The notes beneath the pieces were generated by a model, which saw only the letters and a list, made by a program, of their open reading frames with translations, was not told the origin of the DNA and did no database searches. From positions 50,248,797 to 50,312,796 of the forward strand of contig CM039184.1 in the NCBI GenBank assembly GCA_008360975.2: a stretch of DNA of 64,000 nucleotides, read 5' to 3'. Shown piece after piece: positions 38,755 to 51,543 of the stretch. The position numbers and the translations under genes were made by a program. Numbering within the stretch: position 1 is the first letter of the stretch; every line of letters begins with the position of its first letter. Origin of the DNA: Lichenostomus cassidix. Taxonomy: Eukaryota > Chordata > Aves > Passeriformes > Meliphagidae.

Positions 38755-41700
38755 AATAATCAATAAAATACCTTGATGTTAGAAAAGTTCTGACTTGTAC
38801 TGCCCTGAAACTAATGTTTTAGAAGCGTCTATGATGGTTGCAGGCAAACACAAGCAGCTTTTCTCAATTTGCTGTTTACCAGAGAGACAGAGCAAAATTA
38901 ACTTCTGTTTAGGCAATTGTTCTGCATCTATCTAGTTTGTAGGTATGGTATGTTTCACATTTACTGGAAATACATCTAAAATGACTTACTAATATTTAGT
39001 CAACCAGAAAAAATAAAAGCAAAACAAAAAATAAGGAATGCTTATATTTAATTAGGGTATTGTCTCCATCTTGATTACTTGTACAAGGTAAATTAATCTA
39101 TATCTGCCTTTAAATTAATCTATATGTGGTTTCCTTAAGTATTCTTGGTTTGTATTTTAAAGTGTTTCGGTAATAAATATGGTTGAACTTAGATATTTTA
39201 AAATGTGGATTTGAAATCAGGTTGGTTTTTGTTGTTTTTTTTTTTACTGTGAAGTGTGTGTAAATTACATATCCAGCTAAACTAACTGTTCCTTGTATAT
39301 ATCTATGTTTTTCAAAGATGCTGACAATTTCAGATACTCAAAAATTTAGTTGTATTGAAGGGCACTTCCATCTTAACTAAAGCCACATCTTGGAACTTTC
39401 TGTGATTTAACTATTAGTTGATGCTTAGCATTTCAATGACTCTTATAAATCTGTTTGGTTATAGCCAGCCAGTGTTAATTTGGAAGTAGTGTACTGTTAC
39501 AAAAGGTATTAGAATCTGCTAAAACTGTAAGCTCAGGAGAGTTACTTGTTCTCATAAAATAGTACTTCACTTTTGCATACTAATTGAATTGTGTTTTGTT
39601 TCACAAGGAGAGACAACTTACTTACCCTGAGGATACATTTTATTATCATGTGAAATATGGAATGCTATTTTGCTTCAGGATATAAAAGCAATTTTCCTCT
39701 GAATCCCTTTAGAAACTACTGCATCAGCTTACCTAGTCATCTAACATCTGTAAGGGCTATCTTTCAATAAGTGTTCTTCTGTGTTATTAATTTGTGCAAG
39801 ACTTGTACAAATCAAATATTTAATAAAAAAGGTGATTTTATATTTCTTCTAAGGCTAAATAAGACTAAATTGTAGTTGTTATGCACAGATCTCACCTCAC
39901 TGTATTTAAAGTTATAACATCTTCTGGTGGGCTGGCCCAAGGCAAAACCACAGGGGATAAAAGAGGAAGAACAGGAAACAAGCTTATGGGTCAAAGTAAG
40001 GCAGGGAAATTGCTTATCAATTATCATTATCAGCAAAAAAGACTTTACTAGGTAAAAATTAACTGATTACCAGTCAAAATAAAAATGTAATTATTAAAGA
40101 TAGAATTGGTAACAGTAGAAGCTGTACAAAAATATAGATGTCTTTCACTAGCATGCTTTCCAGCCTCTAAGCTCTTTTTTCCTAAATGCTTGCTATCTTC
40201 TGTGAAATGTCCTTCAGGCACTTTAGAGGATCCCCAAAAAATCTTTTCTGATCTCCCAAGTTTCTGTCTGTTTCAAAGTCCATGTGGACCATAACCAATC
40301 AGAGCTCACTGCCTAATAGTGTTAATGGTAATTCATTTCTTCTTTTAATTAAACACAGATGTAGATCTAAAATTTAAGAAAATAGGAAAAGCTGTATTCC
40401 CATGCCAAGCTTATAATTTCTTTTTTCTGCCACACTGCAGGGTCATTGACAGTACCCCAGAGTCTACCACAGATGCACATTAATTACCCATTCTCTAATT
40501 ACAAGGGTATCAGGATAACTGTTCAACCATTCATTAAACTTTCTTCTTTCAAGGCTCCAGAGACGTGTGCAAGAAGCTCACAACTAGGCAATTTTAATTG
40601 AACCCTATTAACTCATAAAAATAGATTAAAAGTGTAGTTATCAATAAAGAATATTTTTTAATTTTGTCCACTAAGCCCACAACATGCAAAATATCATTTT
40701 TGATGCAATCTATTTGGACATCCAACAATGCAGCTGTTCACAAAATGTTAATTATTGGGAATACATCAATAGGATTAGGGATGAGTCCTGGTTGTTAAGT
40801 TACCAGTTGAATTCCCCATTGAAGGCATGCATGGAGGCAGTTAGTCAAATAAAATAAGCAAATCTAAACAGGATGATTATCTAAAAAGTCAGAATATTAA
40901 CAAAAGAAGGCCTGTGCGAATTAATAGGGATGCTAACAACAAGTTAAAAATACATTAAACTGTTCTATGATATAAAGTGAAATTTTATTACCGTAAAACA
41001 TTTTTCCCAACGTCATTCATTATTTAATATGACTTAAGGAAGTGCTATGACATGAATGAATCAGTCACAAAAAATGAAGTCTTGCTTTTTAATATCAGTA
41101 TTTTTTTATATTTGCCACACCTTTGATTTTTAAGGTTAATTTGTTGTAAAAATGTCACATTTAACAATCTCCTGTTTTTAATCCACCTGTGAGATGTCGT
41201 GATGATTCTCATTTGCCCTGATTTTGATTTCATATTGCAGCTTCAAAGTGTATCTTTTCTTCTACCTTATTGGTATAGGAATCGTTACTGAATATTAATA
41301 CATTTAGCATTACTTGATAAAGATGTAAGTGAGTTCATTGTTTATGATTTGTAATCTACATGTTGTTTTCCAGGAGTCAGAATCCATTGGTGGATTCTTG
41401 GTAGTTGTTAGCAAATTTCCTGTCTTACTTTAAGTAATCCTGTCTTTTCAAAGCCCTTCTCAATATATTCAGCAGGATTAATTAGGTATCTAAGCAACTT
41501 TTCAGAACAGAAACAATTAAGATGTTGTGTTATTATTACAGATATATCCGATAATTCACAAAAATTTACCATTACTTCTATTTGTTATGTTAGCTGTATC
41601 AGAGTAGTTGGTGACTATTTTCTTGTCCTTATCTGAGCTATTAGTATATTTTTATAGCTCTGTGCAATTCTAAGCAAAGAAAATTAAGCTAAGTACTCCA

Positions 41701-42682
41701 ATTCACACAATAAAGTCAAGTAGTGAGCAGTTTGAAATACATGAATGTCTTTAGAGGTAAAATTAACTGTTGAATACTTGTCATTAAAATAGATAGTACA
41801 TCTTTGTCACATTAGTCTAAGTGGTTGGCTAGAACTTACTTTTGTAAAAAGTGTAATGCTAAGACATAATAATAAAACACTCTTTGCAACAGATATTCAT
41901 GCAAATTTGTCATAAATTAACAATTTTGCAGTCTATAAAAATCAGCTCAATATAGAAATCCTTAGCAAATGTGTGAATTGCCATTTTAAAAAAATATAGA
42001 AAATATAAAGGGAAATTCTTCTCCTTGCAGTGTATTTCTGGATACTGGACCACCATGTTGTATCAAATGAGATTCAGCTGAACAGTTGTTTTGTGCTAAT
42101 CAATAAACAGATTAACTCCATACAGATGATTCTGCTTAAATAAGCATGGGACTCTTACTGCAATTAATCAGAAAAAAAGAGAAGACAACATATGTTGATT
42201 GATCCTGTCTAAACTCATCCATAAGAACCTCAGCTATCTTTTACATTTTGAAACAGTAAAAGAAATACACCAGGAAATTGCTCAATCTTCTCTCTGGTCT
42301 GTAACATTGACTGTTTCTTGAGTCAGAGTTTTTTTCTTTTTCCCTGATCAGTTAAATCAGGATTACACTTGATTACAGATTACACTTGAGTGTAATCATA
42401 CTGCCTTTATTAAACACTTCCCTGATTTGGTTATTTGAGTACTAAGATTACTACAAATCTTTCTCATCAGAATGAGTTTCCATTGCCCCTCATAGTAAAC
42501 AAAAGTAAAAACCCAGGGAATTAATTACACAAAGTTAATGCCTTAAGTGGGATGTTGGCTCTCTGAGAAAAAAAAACCAACAAAAAACAGGAGAAGAAAA
42601 AGTCTTAGTAACAGTCAAAATGCTGAGATAACAAAAAATAGCAAATAAAATTTAATGTATTGCCAGGCACAATTACAAAGAT
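38755..42682. other. Unique AT-rich non-coding DNA
   Basis: No gene recognised. A 14-base direct repeat (AAATTAATCTATAT) recurs at about 39091 and 39113, a minor local duplication. Other frames are under 75 codons and featureless. Confidence 0.6.
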
Positions 42683-42803
42683 GGTGACTAAGTTGGTTAG
42701 AGCATGGTGCTCATAATGCCATGGTTGATTCCATATGGACCATCCGAGCATTGGAATTGATGGTCCTTTTGGGCCCCTTCCAACTCAGAATATTCTGTGA
42801 TTT
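42683..42803 (+). mobile_element. tRNA-Ile-derived SINE with CR1-like tail
   Basis: The left half, from about 42683, reads like a decayed tRNA-Ile gene: GTTGGTTAGAGCATGGTGCT covers the D-arm and A box, followed by CATAATGCC around the anticodon arm. The T-arm/B-box region (GGTTGATTCCA) has lost several bases. The right half (GGTCCTTTTGGGCCCCTTCC then ATATTCTGTGATT) copies the 3' end of a CR1 LINE. A tRNA head fused to a LINE tail is the design of a SINE mobilised by that LINE, and the combination matches what I recall of the zebra finch TguSINE1 type. The incomplete tRNA cannot fold as a working tRNA. Target duplications are not evident. Confidence 0.75.
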
Positions 42804-44819
42804 ACTCTCCAAACTCCAGGCAATACTCAAGAGTTTCCATGGAAGATGACTGCATAGCCAGCAGAGGTGTAGAGCAGGATTTGGGTTCTGTGCTATGTTT
42901 TGGGCTGAGCTAAATCCACCCAAGGCCTAGACAATGCCAGCTGCTTGCTCATCCTGTGTCCCCACCAAGCCTCTGCAGCAGGGCTGTGCGCTGTCCTGCA
43001 CAGCTGGCTGGGCATGTTTGCCAGGGTAGCCCTGAGGCACAGAGCTCATGAAAGGATGCATCCCTTTCAGGAAAAATATGGAACTTATATTCTATAAGAG
43101 ACAAAGTAAAATGAATGTTAAGTTTGTCCACTGGTAATTTGAAGTAAAATATTAAAATAAGTTTTATAACCTACTGTGCAGAACCTCATTTCTTTGTGTA
43201 GTCTACCTGTGTAATAGGCAGTATCTTAATTCTGTTTTAATCGGAGTGCGACTGAGCACAGCAAACTTAAAAGTTGTTTGATCCTTAAATTAGGAGGGAA
43301 TAGAAAGATGGCAAGAAGGAAATGAAGAATTTATTTAATATCTTATATTTCCAATTAATGATGCAGAGGACTATATCATACCACTATAGTTGTTTTGATG
43401 TGAAAATCATTTTTAATGGGATATTTAGATGAGCTATTCTTTATTATTCTTATTCAATTATGTCTATATATATCACTATGTATTAACATCCTGTACAAGG
43501 ACTTAATTTACATGTAATTAGTTTCTCTGTAAAATGATTTCTGCTTTTGAAATTATACATTTGTACATTACAGAACAATCAAATTATCAGCCTCACTGCC
43601 TAAGATCAATTTGGAACTCTGAGAAGTGTGATGAAGTATGTTTTCCATCATTAAAATTACATGCAAATCCTTCAGCACTGTCAAAATGTCTATGGCTGTT
43701 ATTTAATTTGTTTATTACTAGCAGGAGTAAATGGGATTGTGTAATAAAATGGAATTTTCAAGAAAGTTCATCTTTCCATCAGTAGAATGTTTGCTGGATG
43801 TCTAAAAAATCACCAGAATAAATGTGTCTATATTTTATAGGTCTTTGCTTCCTTACAATGTGTAGTTTTAAGATAGGCATAAAAATGTTACATGAGTTCT
43901 AATTAAGCCTGATGGATTTCAAAAGTGAAATTACTGGCACATGAAACATAATATTATGAGAAAGGAAAGTATAAGCTTTATTTTATTTCCTGATTCTTTA
44001 TTCTCATGAGAACCGTGTTGAAGATGACAATCTGAGAATGACACAGTAAAATAACCAAGTGGTTCCCTCATACGAGGGAACACAAATACCTAAACGGAGC
44101 TCAGTGAAGTTCTACAGTAACTGTTTTCACACATGTAATTCTGTCCAAAGTGATAAGAAGTAGTTTTTAACTATTAAAAATGTTACCATTGTATCCTCTA
44201 CTATCTGAGGTATGCTAGGAGAAGTTCTCTGTTCTACACAATTTAGTGATTTTTCAGAGAGCTGGAATGTGAGCAGATGATGTTAGAAATCTATTGTCGA
44301 CACAGCTCTCCACAAGGTTAAGGACATTTTCCTACTCAAAGGAACGGTTAATACTGCTTTAAATGGACATATCCTGAGTTTCTGCAATCTAAAATAAAAA
44401 TCATCATGTTCACCTGGTCTGGACCTGTCCCTGAATATTAGTGCAAAATATGAACAATTAATAACTAGCAAGTTTATACTGATTGTAAAATGAAGTAAAT
44501 GCAAACCTCACATTTCCTTAGAAAATAAAAATGTTAAATTAGAAAAACACTTGACACTGCCATTTTTCCTGGACAAAGGTTATTGCTTATAGTCATGCAA
44601 ATTTAGATTTTGGAGTATTAGGATACACAAGGCAAACCACTTTATTAAGCTTGAGTCATTATGTTGACAGCAACTTATATCATTTATAGTTACTCACGTT
44701 TTTGATTCTTAGAAATGTGTTATATTTGTATTCCTATTTTATTTAAAAAAAAAAAAAGAGAAAAAAATCACTAATATTTAGTCCTGTTTTGGGCTTGTAT
44801 AGTGGGAGAGTATGAATGC
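42804..44819. other. Unique non-coding DNA
   Basis: No gene seen. A somewhat richer patch at about 42900-43060 has no recognised repeat. A12 with nearby A runs lies at about 44745-44767, just left of the next LTR. Confidence 0.6.
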
Positions 44820-45345
44820 TGTGAATTGACCCTGAGCAGCACCTAAGCACACTCAGCCACTTGCTCACTCCCCTCTTTACTCCCACTAGAAGCAGTGAGA
44901 ACAGGAAAAACAAAAGTGTGAAAGCTGTGGATTCAGGTAAAGACAGCTAAATAAGTGGAGGAGAGAGGAAAAACACAAGTAATGCAAAAACAGTCCCATC
45001 CCACCTCCCACAAGCAGACCAGTGCTCAGCCAGTCTCCAGACAGCAGCCAGCTTGGAAGCCAAAAAATCCTCACCTTCTTCTTCTCCCCCCATTTTTTAT
45101 TGCTGAGCATAATGTTACATGACATGGAATATCCTTTTAACCAGTTGCAGTAAGCTGTTCCAGCTTTGTCACCTCCCAGTTTCTTGTTCACTCTCAGTAT
45201 TCTTGCTGCAAGTCAGGGAGGGTGGGAAAAAGAGAAGAGTGATGCTGGTGCAACCACTGTTCAGCCATAGAGTTATCACCTGTGATTTAACCTCAAATCC
45301 AAAATGGACTGCCATGAGGAGAGGTATCCAGCCAAATCCATTGTA
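44820..45345 (-). mobile_element. Avian LTR, minus strand, strongly diverged
   Basis: Starts TGTGAATTGACCCTGAGCAG and ends CCAGCCAAATCCATTGTA, which align base for base with the two termini of the family seen at 25249 (minus). The middle shares GTGCTCAGCC (near 45020), a TTTTTTATTGCTGAGCATAATG TATA-region equivalent (near 45095), and GACATGGAATATCC (near 45121). It has more substitutions than the other two long copies, so it is likely the oldest of them. No clean target duplication is visible. The 101-codon minus frame inside is chance. Confidence 0.82.
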
Positions 45346-48300
45346 ATGATTTAGGTGGTATAAATCAGCAGCAGCTGATTCAAACCACATAAATCGTTAT
45401 AAGGGATTTCACACAAATGTGAAGTCTGAGAAATAAATCTTAATAAACAAAAGCTACTCTTCTGAAGACTTTTCTTGGGATTGTGCAACTGCTTTACCTA
45501 ACAACAATAAAGTAATACAGACTGGGAATCTTTGCAATGCATGTTCCAACTTCTAGAGGCGAATTCCAATTCCAACAGTAAGCCTGATTGTCATTTTACA
45601 AAAAGAATAAAATATTATCCAGTCTGTCCTGGCATTAGCACCTCTTGAAAATAGTTTCTGTGAAAATACCTGGTTTTAATGGCCCTTCTTCCACTGGTCT
45701 TTGACTATCCCAGTAGAGAATGATGATATATAACTATGCAAGCTCACACAAGGAGTAATACTAAACTTGAAAGATTTCAGTGTATTATTGGAAAGAAGGT
45801 ACAATTCAGGATCTTTTCCATAGTCAGTTATGTATTAAATAGGATTTCCTATTAGCAGAGATAAAATGGGCATTTTAGTTTTCAAGTCTGTATTTTAATT
45901 TTGTTTGCATTAAATCAGGCTAGAAGGTGTTTAAAAGGCCTCTGTTGAAAGTTCTTTTAAGTAATAGTTTTTAGCCAGGTGGCTGTCAACCACAGTAAGA
46001 TAAAAATGCCAAATACAAGAACAAAGTTTATTTTGGAATAAATGTCACATTTTACAAATGGTGAAGAGAGTTTACACTTGTGTGGACTTCATGAGAGTTG
46101 AATTAGCTGCTAGCAGTTTTTAGGTGGGGGAAGGAAATGTGCAAAATTTTGTTTTTCTGCATTTCTATCCTTCTGCTAAACTCAGACCTCTGTGGGGACT
46201 GAATGTCTTTGTCTCATTTAAAAACAAAAGCTTAACTCTGAAAGACAGCTCTTGGCTCTATTGAGATTAGAGGTTTGGGAGTCAGGAGCTCAGTATCTGC
46301 CCACAAACCTTAGACTGCTGATAGGGAAACATGCCTTAGATTCTTTTATCTTCTGTGAAGAAATTATTTATTCTCGGGATATCTGTACCAATAACCAACT
46401 GCTTACAAATGCAGTCATGCTGAAAATTCTTTTCTTGTATTTAGGATTTCTTTCAGTGAAGCTAAACTGAATGGAGGATACGAGGTAGAAAAATAAATGA
46501 TTTTTCAAGATTTATCTTTCAATTGATAGACACTGGTGATCATACAGAGAGGTCACGTGTGTCTTGGGACAGAAAACATGGCCCCACCTTTTATTTTCTT
46601 TGTCTTTTGGGGGGTTGGTCAGGTAATTGGAATAGGAATTAATTTTCAGTAACATTTTAGTCCTCAATATAAATGATGTCACCAAAATGGAATAAAAATA
46701 TTTTATTAAAAATTTTGTAGATTTTAATGCAAAAAGATATCATTATATTAAGTAACCTGACTTTCTGGAAAAAACAAAGAACCCCAAATAAACAAAAAAT
46801 CACACCACCAACGAAAAAGATCAAGATTTAGTCCATAATTTCAGGTAACAAATTTTTAGCTTCTGTTTGGGCTTTAGAATTTAAGAATCTTTCAGAAAAA
46901 TATTTGGTCTTAATTTGAAGGCTTTTGAGTGATGGAAAATTAAGCACATCACTTACTAGAAGGTTTCTCATGGATAATTATTTTTACTATAAAAAATCAT
47001 GCCTTATTTATAGCGGAAAATTTATCCAGTTTCATCTGCAGTCACTGTTATGCCTTTGTTTAGTAGATTAAAATCCCTTGCCTTTGAAAAGTTAAGTAAA
47101 TAGAACTTTTTGAATCTCAAACTGCAGACCTCAAATCAGTCTTATGAGGTTTGTTTGAACCTTTTCCAATTTTTTTAAAAACTTTTTGGAGATTTAGGCA
47201 GTCTAATAGTCTTTCCAGTGTTATATTCAGAAGAAATATTATATTCATGTTTCTCATATACATTCATACTGCAAGATATGTATCCTGATGGGATTTGTTT
47301 GGATTTCGATTAACCCTTCATGTGGCTAATGTTGTTTAGACCATGGTTTTGAGTATCAGGATTAAGATGCAGCGTGTTTCAACAACTCTTTGAATTTGAA
47401 TCATAATAAACCTAGGCACTAATAAGAAAGTCAAAGTTAACTCTGGCAACCTAAGCAAATTCTGGTTAATCAAATATCTGCAAACCCATTAGCTCTACTT
47501 TTCTTCTCATCTAGGTCAGGGTCATCATAGCTTCTAAGAGCTCAGCATTGTGGATTTTACCTCACTCATGGATATTTTTTCTTCTAGTGTGGATAGATCC
47601 TCTAAAATTTACTTCAATCAGTAACAGCACAGTAATTATATACGTTAGCTGCACTAGTCTGCAGGGTGAGGGGGTGGGCAAAGGGTGGGAAATAGTCTTC
47701 TAATAGTTAATTTGGTCACTCAAATAAAGGTAGAACAATCTATTTGCAGAAGGAAAATAACATTTTCCCTGCCCTGAATTGTAACAACGTAAGAAAATAT
47801 CTCTTGTTTTTAATATAGCATTGAGTAAAACAGATGGTTGTCTCTGCTTCATATTTCTCATTTGAATCCTCAACAGCCAGCAGAATGAGCAGCTTGCTGG
47901 GCCAGTGGCTGAATCTTCTAGGTCAGCCAAATGAGGTGTGTTCTCATTCTTAGATCTCAGTACTATTTTCTGGTTTTGTGTTTGATTAGTTGGTTGGTTG
48001 GTTTTGGTGGGGTTTTTTGTTTCATTTTTGGTTTTGGTTTTTTTATTATTTGCTTGCAATCAAGTAATTTTCTTCACCTACTTTCAATTACTTATATTTC
48101 TTTAATATGATGTGTCCATACCAGCCAAATAACTTATAAACATGGTACAGCCAACTGCAAAGTGAAGTCAATTGAAGCTGCAGTGCATACTTTTGGGAAC
48201 TGGAAAATAGCATAGAAGAGACAGATGCAGGCAGATGGCCAGCCAGTTTGCTGTCCAGGAGAGTGCTGCACAATTCCAGCTGGGAGTTTCTGCTTCGAGC

Positions 48301-48829
48301 AGATAGGACCCAGCACATGGAGTATGAGGTTTCTCTGAATGTTCATTTTCATTTAAAAGAATATCCTTTAACTGGGGGTTGCATGGGTCTGAATTGCCTT
48401 TTTACAATTTCTTTGCTGGGCGGAGAAGGGTTAGCAATTATAAAATTGAATGTGAATTTTTGAGCATGATATTTTGTCAATGGAATTTTAGCAAAGCTAT
48501 TGCTGCTTTTAATTTTGAAAAAGAAAACGAGAAAAAAATGCTACATTCTCTGCAAGCAATCTGTTGCTGATTAACCCATTTCTAATGATTATGTCTTTCC
48601 TTTAATTTAATGTAGAAATGTATGGGCAGAGGGGGCTGTATTTCCAAACAATGTATATGGCTTGCCACAATTACTACAGCCAAATCACAAGCTTTTTAAA
48701 GGGAGATCCTGAATTTACTTAGTCTCTGGTTTAAGCTGTGTTTATAGATGTGAAATCTTTAATTAATCAAATGTTTGTTTGTAGTATATAGGAGTGTGTC
48801 TGCAGGTTTTAGTGGAAGCAGGCACCACA
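45346..48829. other. Unique AT-rich non-coding DNA
   Basis: No gene or mobile element recognised. A GGTT/GGTTTT-rich simple tract lies at about 47988-48045; the lysine/threonine/asparagine-rich minus frame across it is a low-complexity artefact. Confidence 0.6.
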
Positions 48830-49366
48830 GTCAAAGAACATTGGCCCTGTCCATCTCCTTTCCCTTATTCCACATTGAGTTAAAAGCTAGAAAGTTCTTC
48901 TTTGTTCCCTGTAGCTGAGTTTCACCATTGGGTTTCAAACTTCTGTACCTTCCCTCCTCATGTCCCCATTCCTTGGTGTCCCTGTCAATCCGGCTTCCCT
49001 CACTTTCCGTTTGGTTCTCCCGTGCAAACCTCTCCCATCCTGCACCCCCTCTTAACCCCCTGCATAGTTCCATTCGGGGCTCTCCGCGCTCCAGAATCCA
49101 GCCCGCTTCCACCTTCCACGTTCCTTCCCGATCCTGCCTGCCTCCTCTGCCCTGCTGTTCCTACTAATAAACCACTGGATTCCGACCTGAGAGACTGCAT
49201 CTCTTTCATTATCTCCTTGTCTCCTGTTAGCCTCTGTCCCCGAGGCACTCTGCACCAGCACCCGTGGGACTCACTGCAGCGCCCTGTCCAGCGCATGGGG
49301 GTCGCGGCGGCTCGCCTGCTTTCGTGTGACTTCAGGGCTAGCTGCTTGACCCAGAGCGAAGTCACA
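48830..49366 (+). mobile_element. Candidate GC-rich LTR, plus strand
   Basis: An abrupt GC-rich, CpG-containing block interrupts AT-rich DNA. On the plus strand two ATTGG (inverted CCAAT) boxes occur near 48839 and 48928. An AATAAA lies at 49166-49171, followed by a GC-rich tail of about 195 bases ending in GTCACA (49366). This resembles a U3-R-U5 arrangement, but no convincing TATA box, left terminus or target duplication was found. A 175-codon plus frame (48902-49429), the longest in the window, is proline/serine/cysteine-rich, lacks any recognised domain and begins at a non-ATG codon. I treat it as a consequence of low stop density. A CpG-island promoter of an unannotated transcript is the alternative. 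Confidence 0.45.
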
Positions 49367-49770
49367 GTTTGTATTTTGGAATGCTCCCTTTTCAGTTGTT
49401 ACTTGCTCTTAGGAATATTTTTTCCATGAGCTCACAGGCTTTCTTGACAAACCATAAGAAAATCTATAACTTTCTATCTTAAATAGTTCTTCTTGCCACC
49501 TCTCTGTTGCTTTTAATGTAAACAAAGATGACCAAATTGGTCAACCAAATACGGCTGAGACAGAATGTCCTCATTGGAGCATGGGGAAAGACTTTTTATT
49601 TGGCTACAGATTGTAAAAAAATACAACTGTATAAAAACAAGCAAGTGAAAATTGTGATTCCATTTCTCAAAGAATCTCTCACTCTGACAAATCACCGGCA
49701 AAAATGCTACAAACTCATCTCCTCTGTGGAGGTAATCCATAAGCAAAACCATGGGTAGCACACCCCAAAC
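49367..49770. other. Non-coding spacer
   Basis: AT-rich DNA between the candidate LTR and the minisatellite. No gene, primer-binding site or other retroviral internal sequence is evident. Confidence 0.55.
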
Positions 49771-49959
49771 GCAATCCAGAGTGCTAGACAGCAGTCAGTA
49801 TTCCCACCCTTTAGAGACTGGACATTTCTAACAGCAATCCAGCATGCTAGACTGCAGTCAGTATTCCCACCCTTTAGAGACTGGACATTTCTAACAACAA
49901 TCCAGCACGCTAGACTGCAGTCAATATTGCCACCCTTTAGAGACTGGACATTTCTGACA
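49771..49959. repeat. 63-bp minisatellite, three copies
   Basis: Three head-to-tail units start at 49771, 49834 and 49897. Each runs from (G/A)CAATCCAG through GCTAGACTGCAGTCAGTATT and CCACCCTTTAGAGACTGG to ACATTTCTAACA. Units differ by only a few bases each. Because 63 is a multiple of three and no stop falls in one minus frame, the repeats appear as three 21-residue units in a 112-codon open frame (49707-50045). I see no evidence that this frame is translated. Confidence 0.95.
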
Positions 49960-51543
49960 GTGATCAGCAGAAGGGCTTGTGTTACGCCTGAAAGGATGAA
50001 TATCGTGCTGCAGCAGAAGTGCATGCAGAGCTCAGAGTGACCCATCTACTGCACATTTATCAAGCCAGCCTTTCAGCTGCTGTGAAGAGTAGAAGCAGTC
50101 TTTGGATGATATCCTTCCCTTGCTGGAGGACCTAACATGAAGCAGATTGTTACATAGAACCCCACCTGCTTCCTTCAGTGGAGTGCACTAATGAATTAGT
50201 GACTGACGAGCTATATAGGATACTTCTTTCTTTGTTTTGAAGTGTGATGTGATGCAGCTTTGAGCCATTACTGGTAGGAATCTGAAATTGAATTAGAAGT
50301 TAGTTGAATCATAAACAAAAATAATGTACAAAGTGAATATACAGAGAGTTGCTCATTCATTCAAAAAATTTTAAAAAATGGGAATCATTCTATTTTGATT
50401 CCGAATCTGATGTCCAAATGATGGCAGGTGGTTTGCAGGTAATTTACTGCCTGTTCCTTTTCCAGGGACATCTGTTAAAATTATGGCCACATTCGGTGCA
50501 ATACTTAGCCATGAAAGCAATTAGAATTTCTGGCTGTAATGTGTGGTTTGTAAAACTCTATTTTGTCATTCAGGCTCATGAAGGAGTTCTGTATGGTTTT
50601 AAGGTCTGGAAGAAGTATTTCTTTGTGCTAGGCAGTGCATTCATTATGCTGTACTTCTGTTCACTCAACACTCCTACAGTTTTAGAGACAAAAGCCTAAG
50701 AGAAAAAATCAGTTCACTGCTGAAATCAGAATGTTATGCGAGAAATCAGGATTCCTTGGGTGGCTCATCCGCTGTTGTTTCAGACAGAATTTGAATGGAG
50801 GAAAGCATTGATCTTTTAACTACACATTCAAGATGGCAATGGGGATATTGCAAAAAGAAAGAAAAACTTTGTGTGGCAACTAAAGTGTGATGCTTCCCAG
50901 CAGCCCAAGAGACAGTTACCAATTGATCTGTATGAAGAAAAATGAAGATGAATAATCTGGGGCAGTTATACTTTGACTACATGTTGATGGTGCTGTGTAA
51001 GATGGTGGAGCAGCTCTATGTGAATATAAAAGTAGATGGTCTATGATCCAAGGAGTATTCAAGGGTTTGACATTTCATCCTTACATGATAGAACAGTATT
51101 TTCCTTATGACAGCTGGCGATCAATACGGAGCAGGAACTGAAGGTACACTTGGACTCATCTGTTCCCTATGGGGAAAATTTGGGCTCAGAGGTATCTGCA
51201 AGCATGTATTATGAGGGCCATAATTCTTCCTTTCTGATGTCAGTGATGATATATCACAAGTCAGCCAACAGCTGAATTAATTTCTGTGCGTGTGACTATC
51301 AGCTTGTGGCCCACATGATTCAAAAGCAGATAGCAAATGTCCAGTGAGTCCTGGAGTTGATATGGGCATTTCTGCTTTATTTATTTTATGTTACAGTATG
51401 ATATTCTGGGTAGAATGCATACTGGGACTGGATAATGGCAAAGCAGCTGCTTTTTTGTACTTTCAATTTGAGAGAGAGGGAAAACTCCCTGAGCCACAGT
51501 TATCAAAAGGTAATCCTCATTTTGTTTGAAAAAAGTCAAACAT
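49960..51543. other. Unique non-coding DNA
   Basis: Composition is somewhat less AT-rich than average. A 116-codon plus frame (50349-50699) contains hydrophobic stretches but starts in low-complexity sequence, has no recognised motif, and lacks supporting splice or promoter context. No known repeat is recognised. Confidence 0.55.

Noticed and set aside
42683..42750. Functional tRNA-Ile gene
   Set aside because: The T-arm/B-box region is partly deleted and the acceptor stem cannot close; the CR1-like tail identifies a SINE.
48902..49429. 175-codon plus-strand open frame, the longest in the window
   Set aside because: It lies in a GC-rich block with few stops, starts at a non-ATG codon, is proline/serine-rich without a domain, and competes with long frames on the opposite strand (48831-49112, 49000-49365).
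49771..49959. CRISPR-like array
   Set aside because: The units are contiguous 63-bp tandem copies with no unique spacers, in a vertebrate context.
49707..50045. 112-codon minus frame with three 21-residue repeats
   Set aside because: The periodicity is fully explained by a 63-bp tandem DNA repeat whose length is a multiple of three; no evidence of translation.
50349..50699. 116-codon plus-strand frame with hydrophobic stretches
   Set aside because: It begins in A-rich simple sequence, has no recognised family and no supporting gene context.
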